A stretch of DNA of 64,000 nt from Mycobacterium sp. ENV421 (GTDB lineage: Bacteria; Actinomycetota; Actinomycetes; Mycobacteriales; Mycobacteriaceae): the NCBI RefSeq assembly GCF_002887815.1, contig NZ_PDHO01000004.1, forward strand, positions 302,827-366,826. Reading direction: 5' to 3'. The notes beneath the pieces are model-generated. The model saw nothing but the letters and a program-made list of their open reading frames with translations. It searched no databases and was not told the origin of the DNA. How positions within the stretch are numbered: position 1 is the first letter of the stretch; every line of letters starts with the position of its first letter. The translations under genes were made by a program, and so were the position numbers. This document shows positions 1 through 9,017 of the stretch, one piece after another.

Positions 1-555
1 GTGGCCGGTGATCACCTTGCCCAGCGTGATCGCCGCCACCACCAGGATCAGCATCACCGTCAGGCCTTCGGTGACCAGCAGGACGGTGGCGCCACCCCTG
101 ATCTCCCTGGCGGCGAGCCACCACACCGCGGCGAGAACCAGCCAGGCGAACACGAACGCAATCCAATCCGGTAATTCGTTAGGAGCAACAACTTTTCGAA
201 CCAGATCGGTCAGGAAGATGCCCGCTGCCGTCGCAGTCACCGCGCCGAAAAAGACATAGGTTCCCGCGTTGAGCCAGCCGGCCACACTGCCGGCCCGCGG
301 TCCGAGCGTGACACCGACGAAGGCGTACACACTGCCGGCGTGGCTGAACCGTTGGGCGAGCCGGACGAACGTGTGGGCGATCAGCAGAACGCCGACCGTC
401 GCCAACAGGAATGCCAGTGGGACTGCACGACCGACCGCGGTGGCCGTTCCCTGCGGATTGATGTTGATCGCCATCGACGGTGCCATGAGCGCAACCGACA
501 CACCCACCGCCGACCAGACGGTGAGGGTCCGGCGCAGCGCGGGATCACCGGACAC
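1..555 (-). CDS. APC-family amino acid/amine permease (partial, 3' end beyond window)
   Basis: Reads off the left edge; the visible 185 codons are open and begin at a GTG, with an in-frame TTG five codons upstream as an alternative. The N-terminus shows the APC pattern: a short cytoplasmic tail, then a first helix running into SMAININPQG, followed by further hydrophobic helices and a WLNAGTYVFFG segment. By family it is a proton-coupled amino acid or amine importer in the cytoplasmic membrane; the substrate cannot be read. It lies 15 bases after the ferredoxin stop, in the same frame, so the two are probably co-transcribed. Confidence 0.8.
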   Translation of the reverse strand, partial: MSGDPALRRTLTVWSAVGVSVALMAPSMAININPQGTATAVGRAVPLAFLLATVGVLLIAHTFVRLAQRFSHAGSVYAFVGVTLGPRAGSVAGWLNAGTYVFFGAVTATAAGIFLTDLVRKVVAPNELPDWIAFVFAWLVLAAVWWLAAREIRGGATVLLVTEGLTVMLILVVAAITLGKVITGH

Positions 556-570
556 CTCGTGCCCGGCCAA

Positions 571-777
<207 letters not shown>

Positions 778-820
778 TTAACCGCGGTCCCCGAGCGGAC
801 GTGCCGATTTCGGCAAGGCC

Positions 821-2020
821 TCAGGGGTTGATGGTGTTCTCGCCGACCTGACGCCCCCACACATACTCGGTGAGCAAGGGCTGGCCGAGTTCGAAGTGGT
901 TGTACGGCGCGATCGAGGCCCCGTCATCCATCACCAGGTAGGGAGCCGGCCAGAAATTGCGGTCGATCGTCTGCCAGCACCCCGGTGCTCCGCCCGGTCC
1001 ACCCCTGCCGTTAGTCCTTGGCAGGTTGTCCGGGTACACGTAGGGATTCGGCGCGCCGAGGATCTCGGTCATCGTGGAAAGTGAATATCCGTTGCCGCCG
1101 AAGGCATCCAGTGCACTGGGCGCCGCCTGCGCGATGTTGCGAATACCGCAGAACAGTTCGGGGCTGTAGGTGTCGAGAAGCTGGGAGCTGGGGACCAGGT
1201 CCGCCATTCCCCGAATGAAGTACGGCTTGCTGCGCTCGAAGATGTCGGCGCCGGCGTTGCCGAATCCGATGGAGGCGAGCAGGGCAGCGTCGATGTCGTG
1301 CTGCTGGCCGTTGAGCGAGTTCGCGGTCACCACCGCGTGGTCGAGCGCATCCCACAGGTTGGGGCTGGCCTTGGTGTAGACGTCGGCCAGATCGCCCAGC
1401 CGCTGGATGTCGCGGCGGATCTGCGGCATCTGCGGGTTGATGTCGTCGAGCACCGAATTGCCGTTGACGATCGACTGGCCGAACTTGGTGCCCAGCCCGT
1501 TCAACGCCTCGGCCGTCGCCGACAGCGTGAGGTTCAGCTTGACCGGGTCCACCTTCTCCGCGATGGAGGTGACCGTCTCGAACAGGGTGTTGAACTCCGT
1601 GGTGACGCTGGAGGCGTTGATCACGTCGGACGTCGTCAGCCGGGCCGACACCGGGTTCTTCGGTGTCGACAGTGCGACGTACTTGTTGCCGAAGACCGTG
1701 GTGGCCTTGATGTCGGCGTGCACATTGGCGGGAATGTAGGCCAGATAGCGGGGCTCGACGTCGAGCCTCAGGCGCGCAATGTTCTTTCCGTCGCGCTCCC
1801 CGGAGCTGACGCTGATGACCCGGCCGATCACCACTCCGTTGAAGGTGACCTTTGACCCCGTGTCCATCACCAGGCCGCCGCGATCAGACACCATCGTCAA
1901 CGTTGCCCGAGGCGACAGATCGCCGCGGAATTGCAGATAGACCAACGACAGGACCAGAACGATCACGGCGAGAAAGATCAAGCCGGCAGCCTTGAGCGGC
2001 GGACGGTCGCGCCAGTTCAC
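821..2020 (-). CDS. Mce-family protein, MceA-like (solitary)
   Basis: 399 residues with one N-terminal membrane segment (about 12-30) ending in LVYLQFRGDL, then an MlaD/Mce domain (about 38-120) with the typical GSKVTFNGVVIGRV core, then the helical Mce C-terminal region to about residue 300. This is the MceA pattern of mycobacterial lipid/sterol importers, in which six Mce proteins and two YrbE permeases act together in the cell envelope. Here there are no yrbE genes upstream and no mceB-F downstream; the next genes are a ferredoxin and a permease. The GTG start is preceded by a strong GAGGAGGGG Shine-Dalgarno. Confidence 0.88.
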   Translation of the reverse strand: MNWRDRPPLKAAGLIFLAVIVLVLSLVYLQFRGDLSPRATLTMVSDRGGLVMDTGSKVTFNGVVIGRVISVSSGERDGKNIARLRLDVEPRYLAYIPANVHADIKATTVFGNKYVALSTPKNPVSARLTTSDVINASSVTTEFNTLFETVTSIAEKVDPVKLNLTLSATAEALNGLGTKFGQSIVNGNSVLDDINPQMPQIRRDIQRLGDLADVYTKASPNLWDALDHAVVTANSLNGQQHDIDAALLASIGFGNAGADIFERSKPYFIRGMADLVPSSQLLDTYSPELFCGIRNIAQAAPSALDAFGGNGYSLSTMTEILGAPNPYVYPDNLPRTNGRGGPGGAPGCWQTIDRNFWPAPYLVMDDGASIAPYNHFELGQPLLTEYVWGRQVGENTINP

Positions 2021-2469
2021 CGCAGCCCCTCCTCACCCCGACCCAAGCGAACGAGCGCCCCTACCGGCCGTGGCCAGTGATATGGACCACAGGAATGTAC
2101 CTGATTTGCGAGTCGAATGGTCGCCATCCGTGCAATTCGCCGTGCCGTTAATTCAGTAATTCTGATTGCGTCATCGTCAATATATCCGGGACCGGACCGA
2201 CGCGGTGGAATATGCAGGTGCCCAACCAATTCCGCGCGCCCTGATGTGCATTACCAACGGCCGCCGATAAGGGTGGCAATTTGTCTTTGCAATATTTGCT
2301 GTGACACTGCGGCACCGATGATCGGCGAGTGCTGCCCGCCGGCCGGATGATGACGGTATCCCGAACTGGCCCCAAACCCGCTCCGGTAAGCGGTGGAGTC
2401 GGGATAATCGACTGTGCCGCCCGGGGGTGTCGCCGGCGCGGGAACAGCTCAGCGAGGAGCGTGAGACCC
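2021..2469. other. Intergenic region between divergent mce and isocitrate lyase genes
   Basis: About 450 bases of lower GC than the flanks, holding the divergent control regions. A 70-codon minus-strand reading frame overlapping the mce start by four bases (2017-2229) has no recognisable protein character and no good ribosome site. A TTTGC direct repeat at 2286-2299 is listed separately. No RNA gene or terminator was recognised. Confidence 0.5.
2286..2299. promoter_or_regulatory. TTTGC direct repeat, possible RamB-type site
   Basis: TTTGCAATATTTGC lies about 170 bases upstream of the isocitrate lyase start. Actinobacterial RamB, which controls glyoxylate-cycle genes, recognises AAAGTTTGCAAA-like sequences, so the two TTTGC units on a nine-base period are suggestive. 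The match is partial and the link is inference. Confidence 0.25.
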
Positions 2470-4773
2470 ATGTCCATCATCGAAGCGGACTCAGCGACCC
2501 AGTCGCCCCATCAGCGCGCGGTCAGCGAGACCCAGCAATACATCGACAGTCCGCGATTCGAGGGGATCACCCGCCTCTACACCGCAGCCCAAGTCGTCGA
2601 ACAGCGCGGCACGATCCCCGTCGACTACACCGTCGCCCGCGAGGCGTCGGCCGCCTTCTACAAGAGGCTGCGAGAACTTTTCGCAGCCAAGAAGAGCATC
2701 ACCACCTTCGGGCCGTACTCGCCGGGCCAGGCGGTGACCATGAAGCGGATGGGCATCGAGGGCATCTACCTGGGGGGCTGGGCGACCTCGGCCAAGGGTT
2801 CGACCACCGAGGACCCGGGCCCGGACCTGGCGAGCTACCCGCTGAGCCAGGTGCCCGAGGAGGCAGCGGGCCTGGTGCGTGCGCTGCTGACCGCCGACCG
2901 CAACCAGCAGTACCTGCGCCTGCAGATGACTCCCGAGCAGCGTGCGGCCACGCCGGCCGTCGACTATCGCCCGTTCATCATCGCCGACGCCGATACCGGC
3001 CACGGCGGAGATCCGCACGTGCGCAACCTGATTCGCCGCTTTGTCGAGGCCGGCGTCGCGGGCTATCACATCGAGGATCAGCGCCCCGGCACCAAGAAGT
3101 GCGGCCACCAGGGCGGCAAGGTACTGGTGCCGTCCGACGAACAGCTCAAACGGCTGAACACCGCCCGCTTCCAGCTCGACATCATGGGTGTGCCGGGCAT
3201 CATCGTCGCCCGCACCGATGCCGAGGCGGCCAACCTCATCGACAGCCGCGGTGATGAGCGGGATCAGCCGTTCCTGCTCGGCGCGACCAATCTCAAGGTG
3301 CCGCCGTACAAGTCGTGTTTCCTGGCCATGGTCCGCCGGTTCTACGAGTCGGGTGTCACCGAGCTCAACGGTCATCTGCTCTACGCGCTGCCCGAAGGTG
3401 AGTACGCGGTGGCCGACGCCTGGCTGCAGCGGCAGGGCATCTCCGACCTCATCACCGAACAGGCCGCCGCATGGCGCGACGGCAAAGAGCATTCGCTGGA
3501 CGCCCTGTTCGACAAGGTCGAGTCGAGATTCGTCGACGCCTGGCAGGACGACGCCTCGCTGGACACCTACGGCGACGCGGTGGCCGAGCTTCTCGCATTC
3601 CGGGAGAGCGAAGGTGAGCCGCACGAGATGAGCGCCGCGGACTGGCGCGAGTTCGCCAAGACCGCATCGCTGCACGCGGCCCGGGAGAAGGCACGTGAAC
3701 TCGGCGTCGACGCAGCATGGGATCCCGAGCGGGCCAAGACCCCCGAGGGTTACTACCAGGTCCGCGGCGGCATTCCCTACGCGATCGCGAAATCCCTTGC
3801 CGCAGCGCCGTTTGCGGACCTGCTCTGGATGGAGACCAAGACCGCCGATCTGGCCGACGCCCGCGAGTTCGCCGAGGCCGTTCATGCGGTGTATCCGGAC
3901 AAGATGCTGGCCTACAACCTCTCCCCCTCGTTCAACTGGGACACCACCGGGATGACCGACGAGGAGATGCGAGCCTTCCCAGAAGAACTCGGCAAGATGG
4001 GCTTCGTCTTCAACTTCATGACCTACGGCGGCCACCAGATCGACGGTGTCGCCGCCGAGGAATTCGCCACCGCCCTGCGCCAGGACGGCATGCTGGCGCT
4101 GGCGCGTCTGCAGCGCAAGATGCGGCTGGTCGAATCGCCGTACCGCACACCGCAAACGCTGGTCGGCGGTCCGCGCAGCGATGCCGCGCTGGCAGCATCC
4201 TCGGGTCGCACCGCCACCACCAAGTCGATGGGCAAGGGCTCCACCCAGCACCAGCACCTGGTGCAGACCGAAGTGCCGAAGAAGCTGCTCGAAGACTGGT
4301 TGGCGCTGTGGAGCGAGCACTATGAGCTCGGCGAGAAGCTGCGGGTGACGTTGCGTCCGCGGCGTGCCGGTGGCGAGGTCCTCGAGCTCGGTATCTACGG
4401 CGAGCGAGAGAAGGGCGGCGAGCAGGAGCTGCTGGCCAACGTGCTCGTCGACCCGATCAAGGACCGGCACGGCCGAAGCATCCTGACGGTGCGCGACCAG
4501 AACACCTTCGCCGAGAAGCTGCGGAAGAAGCGCCTGATGACGCTGATCCATCTGTGGATGGTGCACCGGTTCAAGGCGGACGCCGTCTACTACGTGACGC
4601 CGACCGAGGACAACATCTATCAGGCCGACAAGATGAAGGCGCACGGCATCTTCAGCGATGTGCACAAGGACGTCGGCGAGATCATCGTCGCCGACGTCAA
4701 TCAGGAGCGCATCGCCGAGCTGTTGGAGCCCGACCGGGTGGCGCTGAAACGGCTTATCGCCAAGGAGGATTGA
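2470..4773 (+). CDS. aceA: Isocitrate lyase 2 (ICL2)
   Basis: Cleaves isocitrate to succinate and glyoxylate in the glyoxylate shunt; mycobacterial isocitrate lyases also act as 2-methylisocitrate lyase during propionyl-CoA use. The 767 residues match the long ICL2 form. The catalytic loop KKCGH is at 209-213 with nucleophile Cys211, preceded by the metal-site region DADTGHGG. The final 170 or so residues form the C-terminal extension of ICL2, reported for M. tuberculosis to bind acyl-CoA effectors. In M. tuberculosis H37Rv this gene is split (Rv1915/Rv1916); here it is uninterrupted. The ATG at 2470 is preceded by GCGAGGAGC; earlier in-frame starts lack a ribosome site. Confidence 0.95.
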   Translation: MSIIEADSATQSPHQRAVSETQQYIDSPRFEGITRLYTAAQVVEQRGTIPVDYTVAREASAAFYKRLRELFAAKKSITTFGPYSPGQAVTMKRMGIEGIYLGGWATSAKGSTTEDPGPDLASYPLSQVPEEAAGLVRALLTADRNQQYLRLQMTPEQRAATPAVDYRPFIIADADTGHGGDPHVRNLIRRFVEAGVAGYHIEDQRPGTKKCGHQGGKVLVPSDEQLKRLNTARFQLDIMGVPGIIVARTDAEAANLIDSRGDERDQPFLLGATNLKVPPYKSCFLAMVRRFYESGVTELNGHLLYALPEGEYAVADAWLQRQGISDLITEQAAAWRDGKEHSLDALFDKVESRFVDAWQDDASLDTYGDAVAELLAFRESEGEPHEMSAADWREFAKTASLHAAREKARELGVDAAWDPERAKTPEGYYQVRGGIPYAIAKSLAAAPFADLLWMETKTADLADAREFAEAVHAVYPDKMLAYNLSPSFNWDTTGMTDEEMRAFPEELGKMGFVFNFMTYGGHQIDGVAAEEFATALRQDGMLALARLQRKMRLVESPYRTPQTLVGGPRSDAALAASSGRTATTKSMGKGSTQHQHLVQTEVPKKLLEDWLALWSEHYELGEKLRVTLRPRRAGGEVLELGIYGEREKGGEQELLANVLVDPIKDRHGRSILTVRDQNTFAEKLRKKRLMTLIHLWMVHRFKADAVYYVTPTEDNIYQADKMKAHGIFSDVHKDVGEIIVADVNQERIAELLEPDRVALKRLIAKED

Positions 4774-4850
4774 CCCCCTCCGCCCAAACCGACATTTCGC
4801 CGGGAAAGAGCGAGTGGCGCGCGACATTTCGTCGATCTCGGCGCAAAACC

Positions 4851-5465
4851 CTACTTCAGGTAGGCGACGATCGCGTTGGTCAGTCCGCGACGGGCCGCGT
4901 CGAGATCGCCGTAGCTGCCGAGCTGCTTCTCGGAGGCGATCCCGCGCATCGCGCCGGGAATCAGCCAGGCCATCTCCCGTATGCGCTGCGGGTCGACGTG
5001 CAGGTCCGCGAACGCCTTCTGGCAGGTCTCCTGCCAGCCCTGCCCCCAGGAGAACAGTTCGGCAGCGGTCTGCGGGTAGAGCCGCTCAAGGTCGGCATGC
5101 TCCCGCGGCAGCGCGGCCCGCAGGTTCTCGATCGCGCGCGAGTCGCGGTTCGTCAACCCGTCATAGAGCGTGTCGATGATGCCGGCCACCCGCTCACGCA
5201 GGCTCGCCGACGTATCCGGCGGAGTGAAAATGTTGGCCCGCCGCTCGGCCGTGTAACGCAGTACCGCTGCCCAAAAACCGTCGGTATCACCGAATTGGTA
5301 TTGCACGGTGCCCCAGGTGGCGCCGGCGTCCTTCGCGATCCGATTGGCCGACACCGCACCGGGCTGACCGGATGCGAGCGCGGTCAACGCCGCCTCGAGC
5401 AGGCTCTCGCGGGTGGCCGAACCGCGCCGGTTCGGCCGTCGTCGCGCACTGTCCGCCTCGGCCAC
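4851..5465 (-). CDS. TetR-family regulator
   Basis: 204 residues. Helix-turn-helix at about 39-58 (SANRIAKDAGATWGTVQYQF), followed by a helical ligand domain containing several Trp residues. GTG start. It is divergent from the Rieske oxygenase gene with only 59 bases between them, and those bases hold the oxygenase promoter, so local repression of that promoter is the simplest inference. It converges on isocitrate lyase across a 77-base gap in which no clear terminator hairpin is seen. Confidence 0.88.
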   Translation of the reverse strand: MAEADSARRRPNRRGSATRESLLEAALTALASGQPGAVSANRIAKDAGATWGTVQYQFGDTDGFWAAVLRYTAERRANIFTPPDTSASLRERVAGIIDTLYDGLTNRDSRAIENLRAALPREHADLERLYPQTAAELFSWGQGWQETCQKAFADLHVDPQRIREMAWLIPGAMRGIASEKQLGSYGDLDAARRGLTNAIVAYLK

Positions 5466-5488
5466 GCCGAAAGCCTAACCCAGATTCA

Positions 5489-5517
5489 TTGACACTTCTA
5501 TGATCTCTTTCTAGACT
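5489..5517 (+). promoter_or_regulatory. Predicted promoter of the Rieske oxygenase gene, leaderless
   Basis: TTGACA at 5489-5494, a 17-base spacer, then TAGACT at 5512-5517. The GTG start at 5525 lies seven bases after the -10 box, where transcription would begin, and no Shine-Dalgarno fits between them. Leaderless mRNAs starting with GTG or ATG are common in mycobacteria. Confidence 0.6.
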
Positions 5518-5524
5518 CGCCAGC

Positions 5525-6535
5525 GTGGCGAAACCGTCCCTGTCGATGAAGCCCACCGGCTGGTTCCAGGTGGCGTGGTCCGACGAGATCGCGGTCGGCG
5601 ACGTCCACCGCATGAAGTATTTCGACACCGACATGGTCGCTTGGCGCGCGCAGTCGGGAGCATTGACCGTGATGGATGCCTACTGCGAACATCTCGGCGC
5701 TCACCTCGGATACGGCGGCCAAGTGGTCGGCGAGGTCATCCAGTGCCCGTTTCACGGCTGGCAATGGAACCACGAGGGACGCAACGTCTGTATTCCCTAC
5801 CAGGACAGGCCAAATCGCGGCCGCCGGATCCCCACCTACCCGGTGGTGGAGCGAAATTCCTCGGTGTACATCTGGCACGACATCGAAGGTAGGTCGCCGT
5901 ACTTCGACGCGCCGGACATCTTCGCCGACTTCGGGGACGACAAGACCGCCGCCGACTATTACCCGCAGGCCCGGCTGTACCGGCCACAGCTTGAGCTTCA
6001 TCCGCAATACGTGCTCGAAAACGGGGTGGATTTCGCACATTTCAAGTTCGTGCACCAGACTCCCATCGTGCCGCTGTTCACCCGGCACGACTTCGACGAG
6101 CCGGTGTCCTACGTGGATTTCACCATCACCTTCGAGGGCGACGAGGGCCAGATCATCGACGACATCAACAGCGGTGTCGAGGCGATCAACGGCGGACTCG
6201 GCGTCGCGGTCACCAAGAGCTGGGGCATGATCGACAACCGCACCATCTCCGCGGTCACCCCGGTCGACGAGAACACCTCCGATGTCCGGTTCATGGTCTA
6301 CATCGGCCGCAAGCCCGGCGACGACAGCGCCAAAGCCGAAGCCAAGGCGCAGGCGTTCGCCCAGGACGTGATCGACCAGTTCGCCGCCGACATCGAGATC
6401 TGGCAGCACCAGCGCTACACCCACCGCCCTGCGCTGGCCACCACCGAGTTCGACGGCTTCACCGCAATTCGTAAGTGGGCCAACCAGTTCTATGCTTCCG
6501 ACCACCAAGGAGAACCTGCGAATGTCAGCCAATAG
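5525..6535 (+). CDS. Rieske non-haem iron oxygenase, KshA-like
   Basis: 336 residues. The N-terminal Rieske 2Fe-2S domain has ligands Cys54-x-His56 (AYCEHLGAH) and Cys74-x2-His77 (CPFHGW). The catalytic domain carries Asp169, His172 and His177 (VDFAHFKFVH) as the mononuclear iron site. This is the plan of ring-hydroxylating and steroid hydroxylases such as 3-ketosteroid 9-alpha-hydroxylase KshA, though it is about 50 residues shorter than typical KshA. An electron-supplying reductase is not encoded nearby. It is followed, with a 14-base overlap, by a DapB-like oxidoreductase that may act on the same compound. Substrate not determinable. Confidence 0.88.
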   Translation: MAKPSLSMKPTGWFQVAWSDEIAVGDVHRMKYFDTDMVAWRAQSGALTVMDAYCEHLGAHLGYGGQVVGEVIQCPFHGWQWNHEGRNVCIPYQDRPNRGRRIPTYPVVERNSSVYIWHDIEGRSPYFDAPDIFADFGDDKTAADYYPQARLYRPQLELHPQYVLENGVDFAHFKFVHQTPIVPLFTRHDFDEPVSYVDFTITFEGDEGQIIDDINSGVEAINGGLGVAVTKSWGMIDNRTISAVTPVDENTSDVRFMVYIGRKPGDDSAKAEAKAQAFAQDVIDQFAADIEIWQHQRYTHRPALATTEFDGFTAIRKWANQFYASDHQGEPANVSQ

Positions 6536-7607
6536 CCCGATCCGGGTGTTCCAGGTGGCGACCGGAAACGTCGGCACCGAGATGATCAAGCGCATCGGTG
6601 AGCATCGCGGCCTGCAGCTGGTCGGCCTGCACTGCTACTCCCCGGGGAAGATCGGCCGCGACGCCGGTGAAATCGCCGGAATCGCGCCGATCGGTGTCAC
6701 CGCAACAGGATCCGTCGACGAGATCATCGCCGCCAAGCCCGATGTGCTGACCTTCCACGGGGTCTTCCCCGATGAGGACCTCTATGTGAAGGTGCTCGAG
6801 GCGGGCATCAACATCGTCACGACCGCGGACTGGATCACCGGCTGGCATCGCGACACCAATCACCCGCACCACTCCGGCAAGAAGGTGTCGCAGCTTCTGC
6901 ACGAGGCCTGCGAGAAGGGCGGCTCCAGCTTCTACGGCACCGGCATGAATCCCGGCGTCAACCAGATCCTCGGTGTCGTCTGCTCCTCCGACGTCGCGGA
7001 GATCGAGAACGTCACCACCATCGAATCGGTAGACGTGTCGTGCCACCACTCGGCCGACACCTGGAAAGAGGTCGGCTACGGTCTGCCCGTCGACGACCCG
7101 GCGCTGCCCGGCATGCTCGAGAAGTACACCCGGGTCTTCGCCGACAGCGTGCTGATGATGGCCGACTGCTTCGACCTCGAACTCGACGAGGTGAAGTTCA
7201 CCTATGAACTGGGCGCGTGCACCAAAGACGTCGACCTCGGCTGGTACCAGCTGCCCAAGGGCTCACTCGGCGGCAACTACCTCAAGTACCAGGGCATGGT
7301 CGACGGTGTGCCGCGGGTCGAGACGCATCTCGAGTGGCAGATGACACCGCACACCGATCCGAGCTGGGACATCAAGGGGTGCTACATCACCCAGATCGCC
7401 GGCGACCCGTACGTCTACAACAAGCACATGATCTTTCCGAAGCCGGGCGTCGACCTGTCCGACGTGGAGTCGTTCGCCTCCATCGGCATGACCGTCACGG
7501 GGTTGCCGGCGCTCAACGCCATCCCCGCGGTGGTGGCCGCCGCACCCGGGCTGATCACGAGCGCGGACCTGCCGCTGCGTGGATTCGCGGGCCGGTTCAA
7601 GAAGTAA
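6522..7607 (+). CDS. DapB-like NAD(P)-dependent oxidoreductase
   Basis: 361 residues from the ATG at 6522, chosen because AAGGAG lies eight bases upstream; it overlaps the oxygenase end by 14 bases. The N-terminal Rossmann fold has ATGNVG at 13-18. Overall it matches the dihydrodipicolinate-reductase-like family common in mycobacteria and in some amine and steroid pathways, in which the lysine-biosynthesis function is not conserved. Translational coupling with the Rieske oxygenase suggests a shared pathway. The reaction is unknown. Confidence 0.82.
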   Translation: MSANSPIRVFQVATGNVGTEMIKRIGEHRGLQLVGLHCYSPGKIGRDAGEIAGIAPIGVTATGSVDEIIAAKPDVLTFHGVFPDEDLYVKVLEAGINIVTTADWITGWHRDTNHPHHSGKKVSQLLHEACEKGGSSFYGTGMNPGVNQILGVVCSSDVAEIENVTTIESVDVSCHHSADTWKEVGYGLPVDDPALPGMLEKYTRVFADSVLMMADCFDLELDEVKFTYELGACTKDVDLGWYQLPKGSLGGNYLKYQGMVDGVPRVETHLEWQMTPHTDPSWDIKGCYITQIAGDPYVYNKHMIFPKPGVDLSDVESFASIGMTVTGLPALNAIPAVVAAAPGLITSADLPLRGFAGRFKK

Positions 7608-7784
7608 AAGCCGCAGTCTGACGGCGATCGAGCGAACGGTAAACGGAGAAGTATCAGTCCGGATTCGGTTTGGTGAACAGAAGATGAACACCGACGTCAG
7701 GGCGCACTTTGCCGCGGTCTCGGCGCGTTCCCCGCTGGTCGGCACCTCGGTTCGACAGCAACGGTTCAGAGCCTCTCAACGGTC

Positions 7785-7800
7785 CTGGACACCAGTCCAG
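7785..7800. repeat. Inverted repeat CTGGAC-N4-GTCCAG
   Basis: A perfect six-base inverted repeat with a four-base spacer, 53 bases upstream of the probable start of the secreted HxH-motif protein. The rest of the 7608-7852 gap shows nothing recognisable. It could be an operator or a small RNA hairpin; no T-run follows. Confidence 0.3.
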
Positions 7801-7852
7801 AAGATAGCGAACGGTGTATGGGCGCCGGAACTGTCCAGGTAAAGTGCCGTCC

Positions 7853-8521
7853 GTGGGAAAGCACCGGTTAGCCAGGCCCCGGCGCCGATGGTCGGTCGCC
7901 GTGGTCGCGCTGGCCGCTCTCCCGTTGGCCGCCGTGCTGTCCGGCAGCACCGGTTCCGGCCCCGCCAGGATGACGTCGGGCACCGTCGAGTGCTGTGCCG
8001 AATTGGTCGCCGCGGTGCCGATGGATCTGGCCGCCGCACCGATCGGTGCGCACTACGTCGTCATGACGCAGGCCGAGTTGGTGGCCAGCAGAAGTGCGGT
8101 CAACCGCACGCCCCTGCACGCACTACCCGCGGGCGTCGGAATCGAACAGGGGCTGCAGCTCAAAACGGTCCTGGCCGAACGCCTCATCAGCGCCTACTTC
8201 CCGGAGATCCACAACATCGGCGGCGTACGAGCCGACTCGTTGAAGTGGCATCCGATGGGCTTGGCCATCGACGTGATGATCCCGAATTGGCAGACGCCGG
8301 AAGGCAAGGAACTCGGCAACCGGATCGCGGCATTCGCCCTGGCCAACGCAGACCGGCTGTCGTTGAATCACGTGATCTGGCGCCGCATCATCTACGACCA
8401 CGGCGGCAAACCGTCCCTCATGCCAGATCTCGGCGGAAACGACGCCAACCACTACACTCACGTTCACATCGCCACGAACGGTGGCGGCTATCCCACCGGT
8501 GGCGAGAGTTATTTTGGCTGA
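7853..8521 (+). CDS. Secreted protein with M15/LAS-type metal-binding motif
   Basis: 222 residues from the GTG at 7853, chosen because it places a basic stretch (RLARPRRR) before a hydrophobic helix at 13-30 like a signal peptide; an in-frame GTG 39 bases upstream is possible. The C-terminal half has HPMGLAID (His133, Asp140) and HYTHVHI (His200, His203, His205), resembling the zinc site of LAS/M15 peptidoglycan peptidases and the ARB_07466-like domain of actinobacterial exported proteins. A role on peptidoglycan is plausible but unproven. It overlaps the next gene. Confidence 0.7.
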   Translation: MGKHRLARPRRRWSVAVVALAALPLAAVLSGSTGSGPARMTSGTVECCAELVAAVPMDLAAAPIGAHYVVMTQAELVASRSAVNRTPLHALPAGVGIEQGLQLKTVLAERLISAYFPEIHNIGGVRADSLKWHPMGLAIDVMIPNWQTPEGKELGNRIAAFALANADRLSLNHVIWRRIIYDHGGKPSLMPDLGGNDANHYTHVHIATNGGGYPTGGESYFG

Positions 8522-8999
8522 CTTCAAGGTTTTTGGTGTGGTGTCGAGCGCCGCTCTTGTGCTGATCGCCGCGCCGGTCGCGCACGCCGACGAGGTGTTC
8601 TGGGGTGGTTGGTACAAGATCACCTTCCACACCGATCAGAAGTCGGGCACGTCGAAAGCGGCGACACAACAGGAAACGCCCTACACCGCCTCGTACAAGA
8701 TCAACACGGACTGTTCGGCCGACATCTGTACCGCCTCGGTCATCGACGGCCCGACGCCCAAGGACAACGCCGCGCAATCGACCAGTTTCGTCTGGACGGG
8801 CTCGCAATGGTCGAGGTCGAACAGCTGGCGATGGGACTGCACACTGCCGGACGGCACAATCACCTACGACCCGGCGCATTCGGTGACGACCTATACCCCG
8901 CAATCCGACGGATCGCTGGCGGGCACATTCCAGACCACCATCGAAAGCGGCGCCTGCCAAGGCACGGTCACCATCCCGGTCACCGCAACACCGGCCTGA
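8499..8999 (+). CDS. Secreted hypothetical protein
   Basis: 166 residues from the GTG at 8499, or about five fewer from the TTG at 8514. The signal peptide ends APVAHA-DE. The mature part (about 135 residues) is rich in Thr and Ser, with three Cys residues that could form a disulfide (INTDC, ADIC, GAC), and looks like a small beta-sheet secreted protein of mycobacteria. It overlaps the preceding gene by 23 bases, so they are likely co-expressed. No function recognised. Confidence 0.7.
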   Translation: MARVILADFKVFGVVSSAALVLIAAPVAHADEVFWGGWYKITFHTDQKSGTSKAATQQETPYTASYKINTDCSADICTASVIDGPTPKDNAAQSTSFVWTGSQWSRSNSWRWDCTLPDGTITYDPAHSVTTYTPQSDGSLAGTFQTTIESGACQGTVTIPVTATPA

Positions 9000-9017
9000 C
9001 CCACCTCGTCGCTTAGG

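Noticed and set aside
2017..2229. A 70-codon frame upstream of the mce gene with an ATGA overlap
   Set aside because: No ribosome site, no domain, and placed in an AT-richer control region. It does not resemble YrbE.
2491..4827. A 778-codon open frame on the minus strand opposite isocitrate lyase
   Set aside because: It mirrors the codons of a clear enzyme gene; long antisense frames are expected in GC-rich DNA, and the translation matches no protein pattern.
4774..4850. A terminator between isocitrate lyase and the convergent TetR gene
   Set aside because: Only a repeated GACATTTCG is visible; no stable stem could be drawn.
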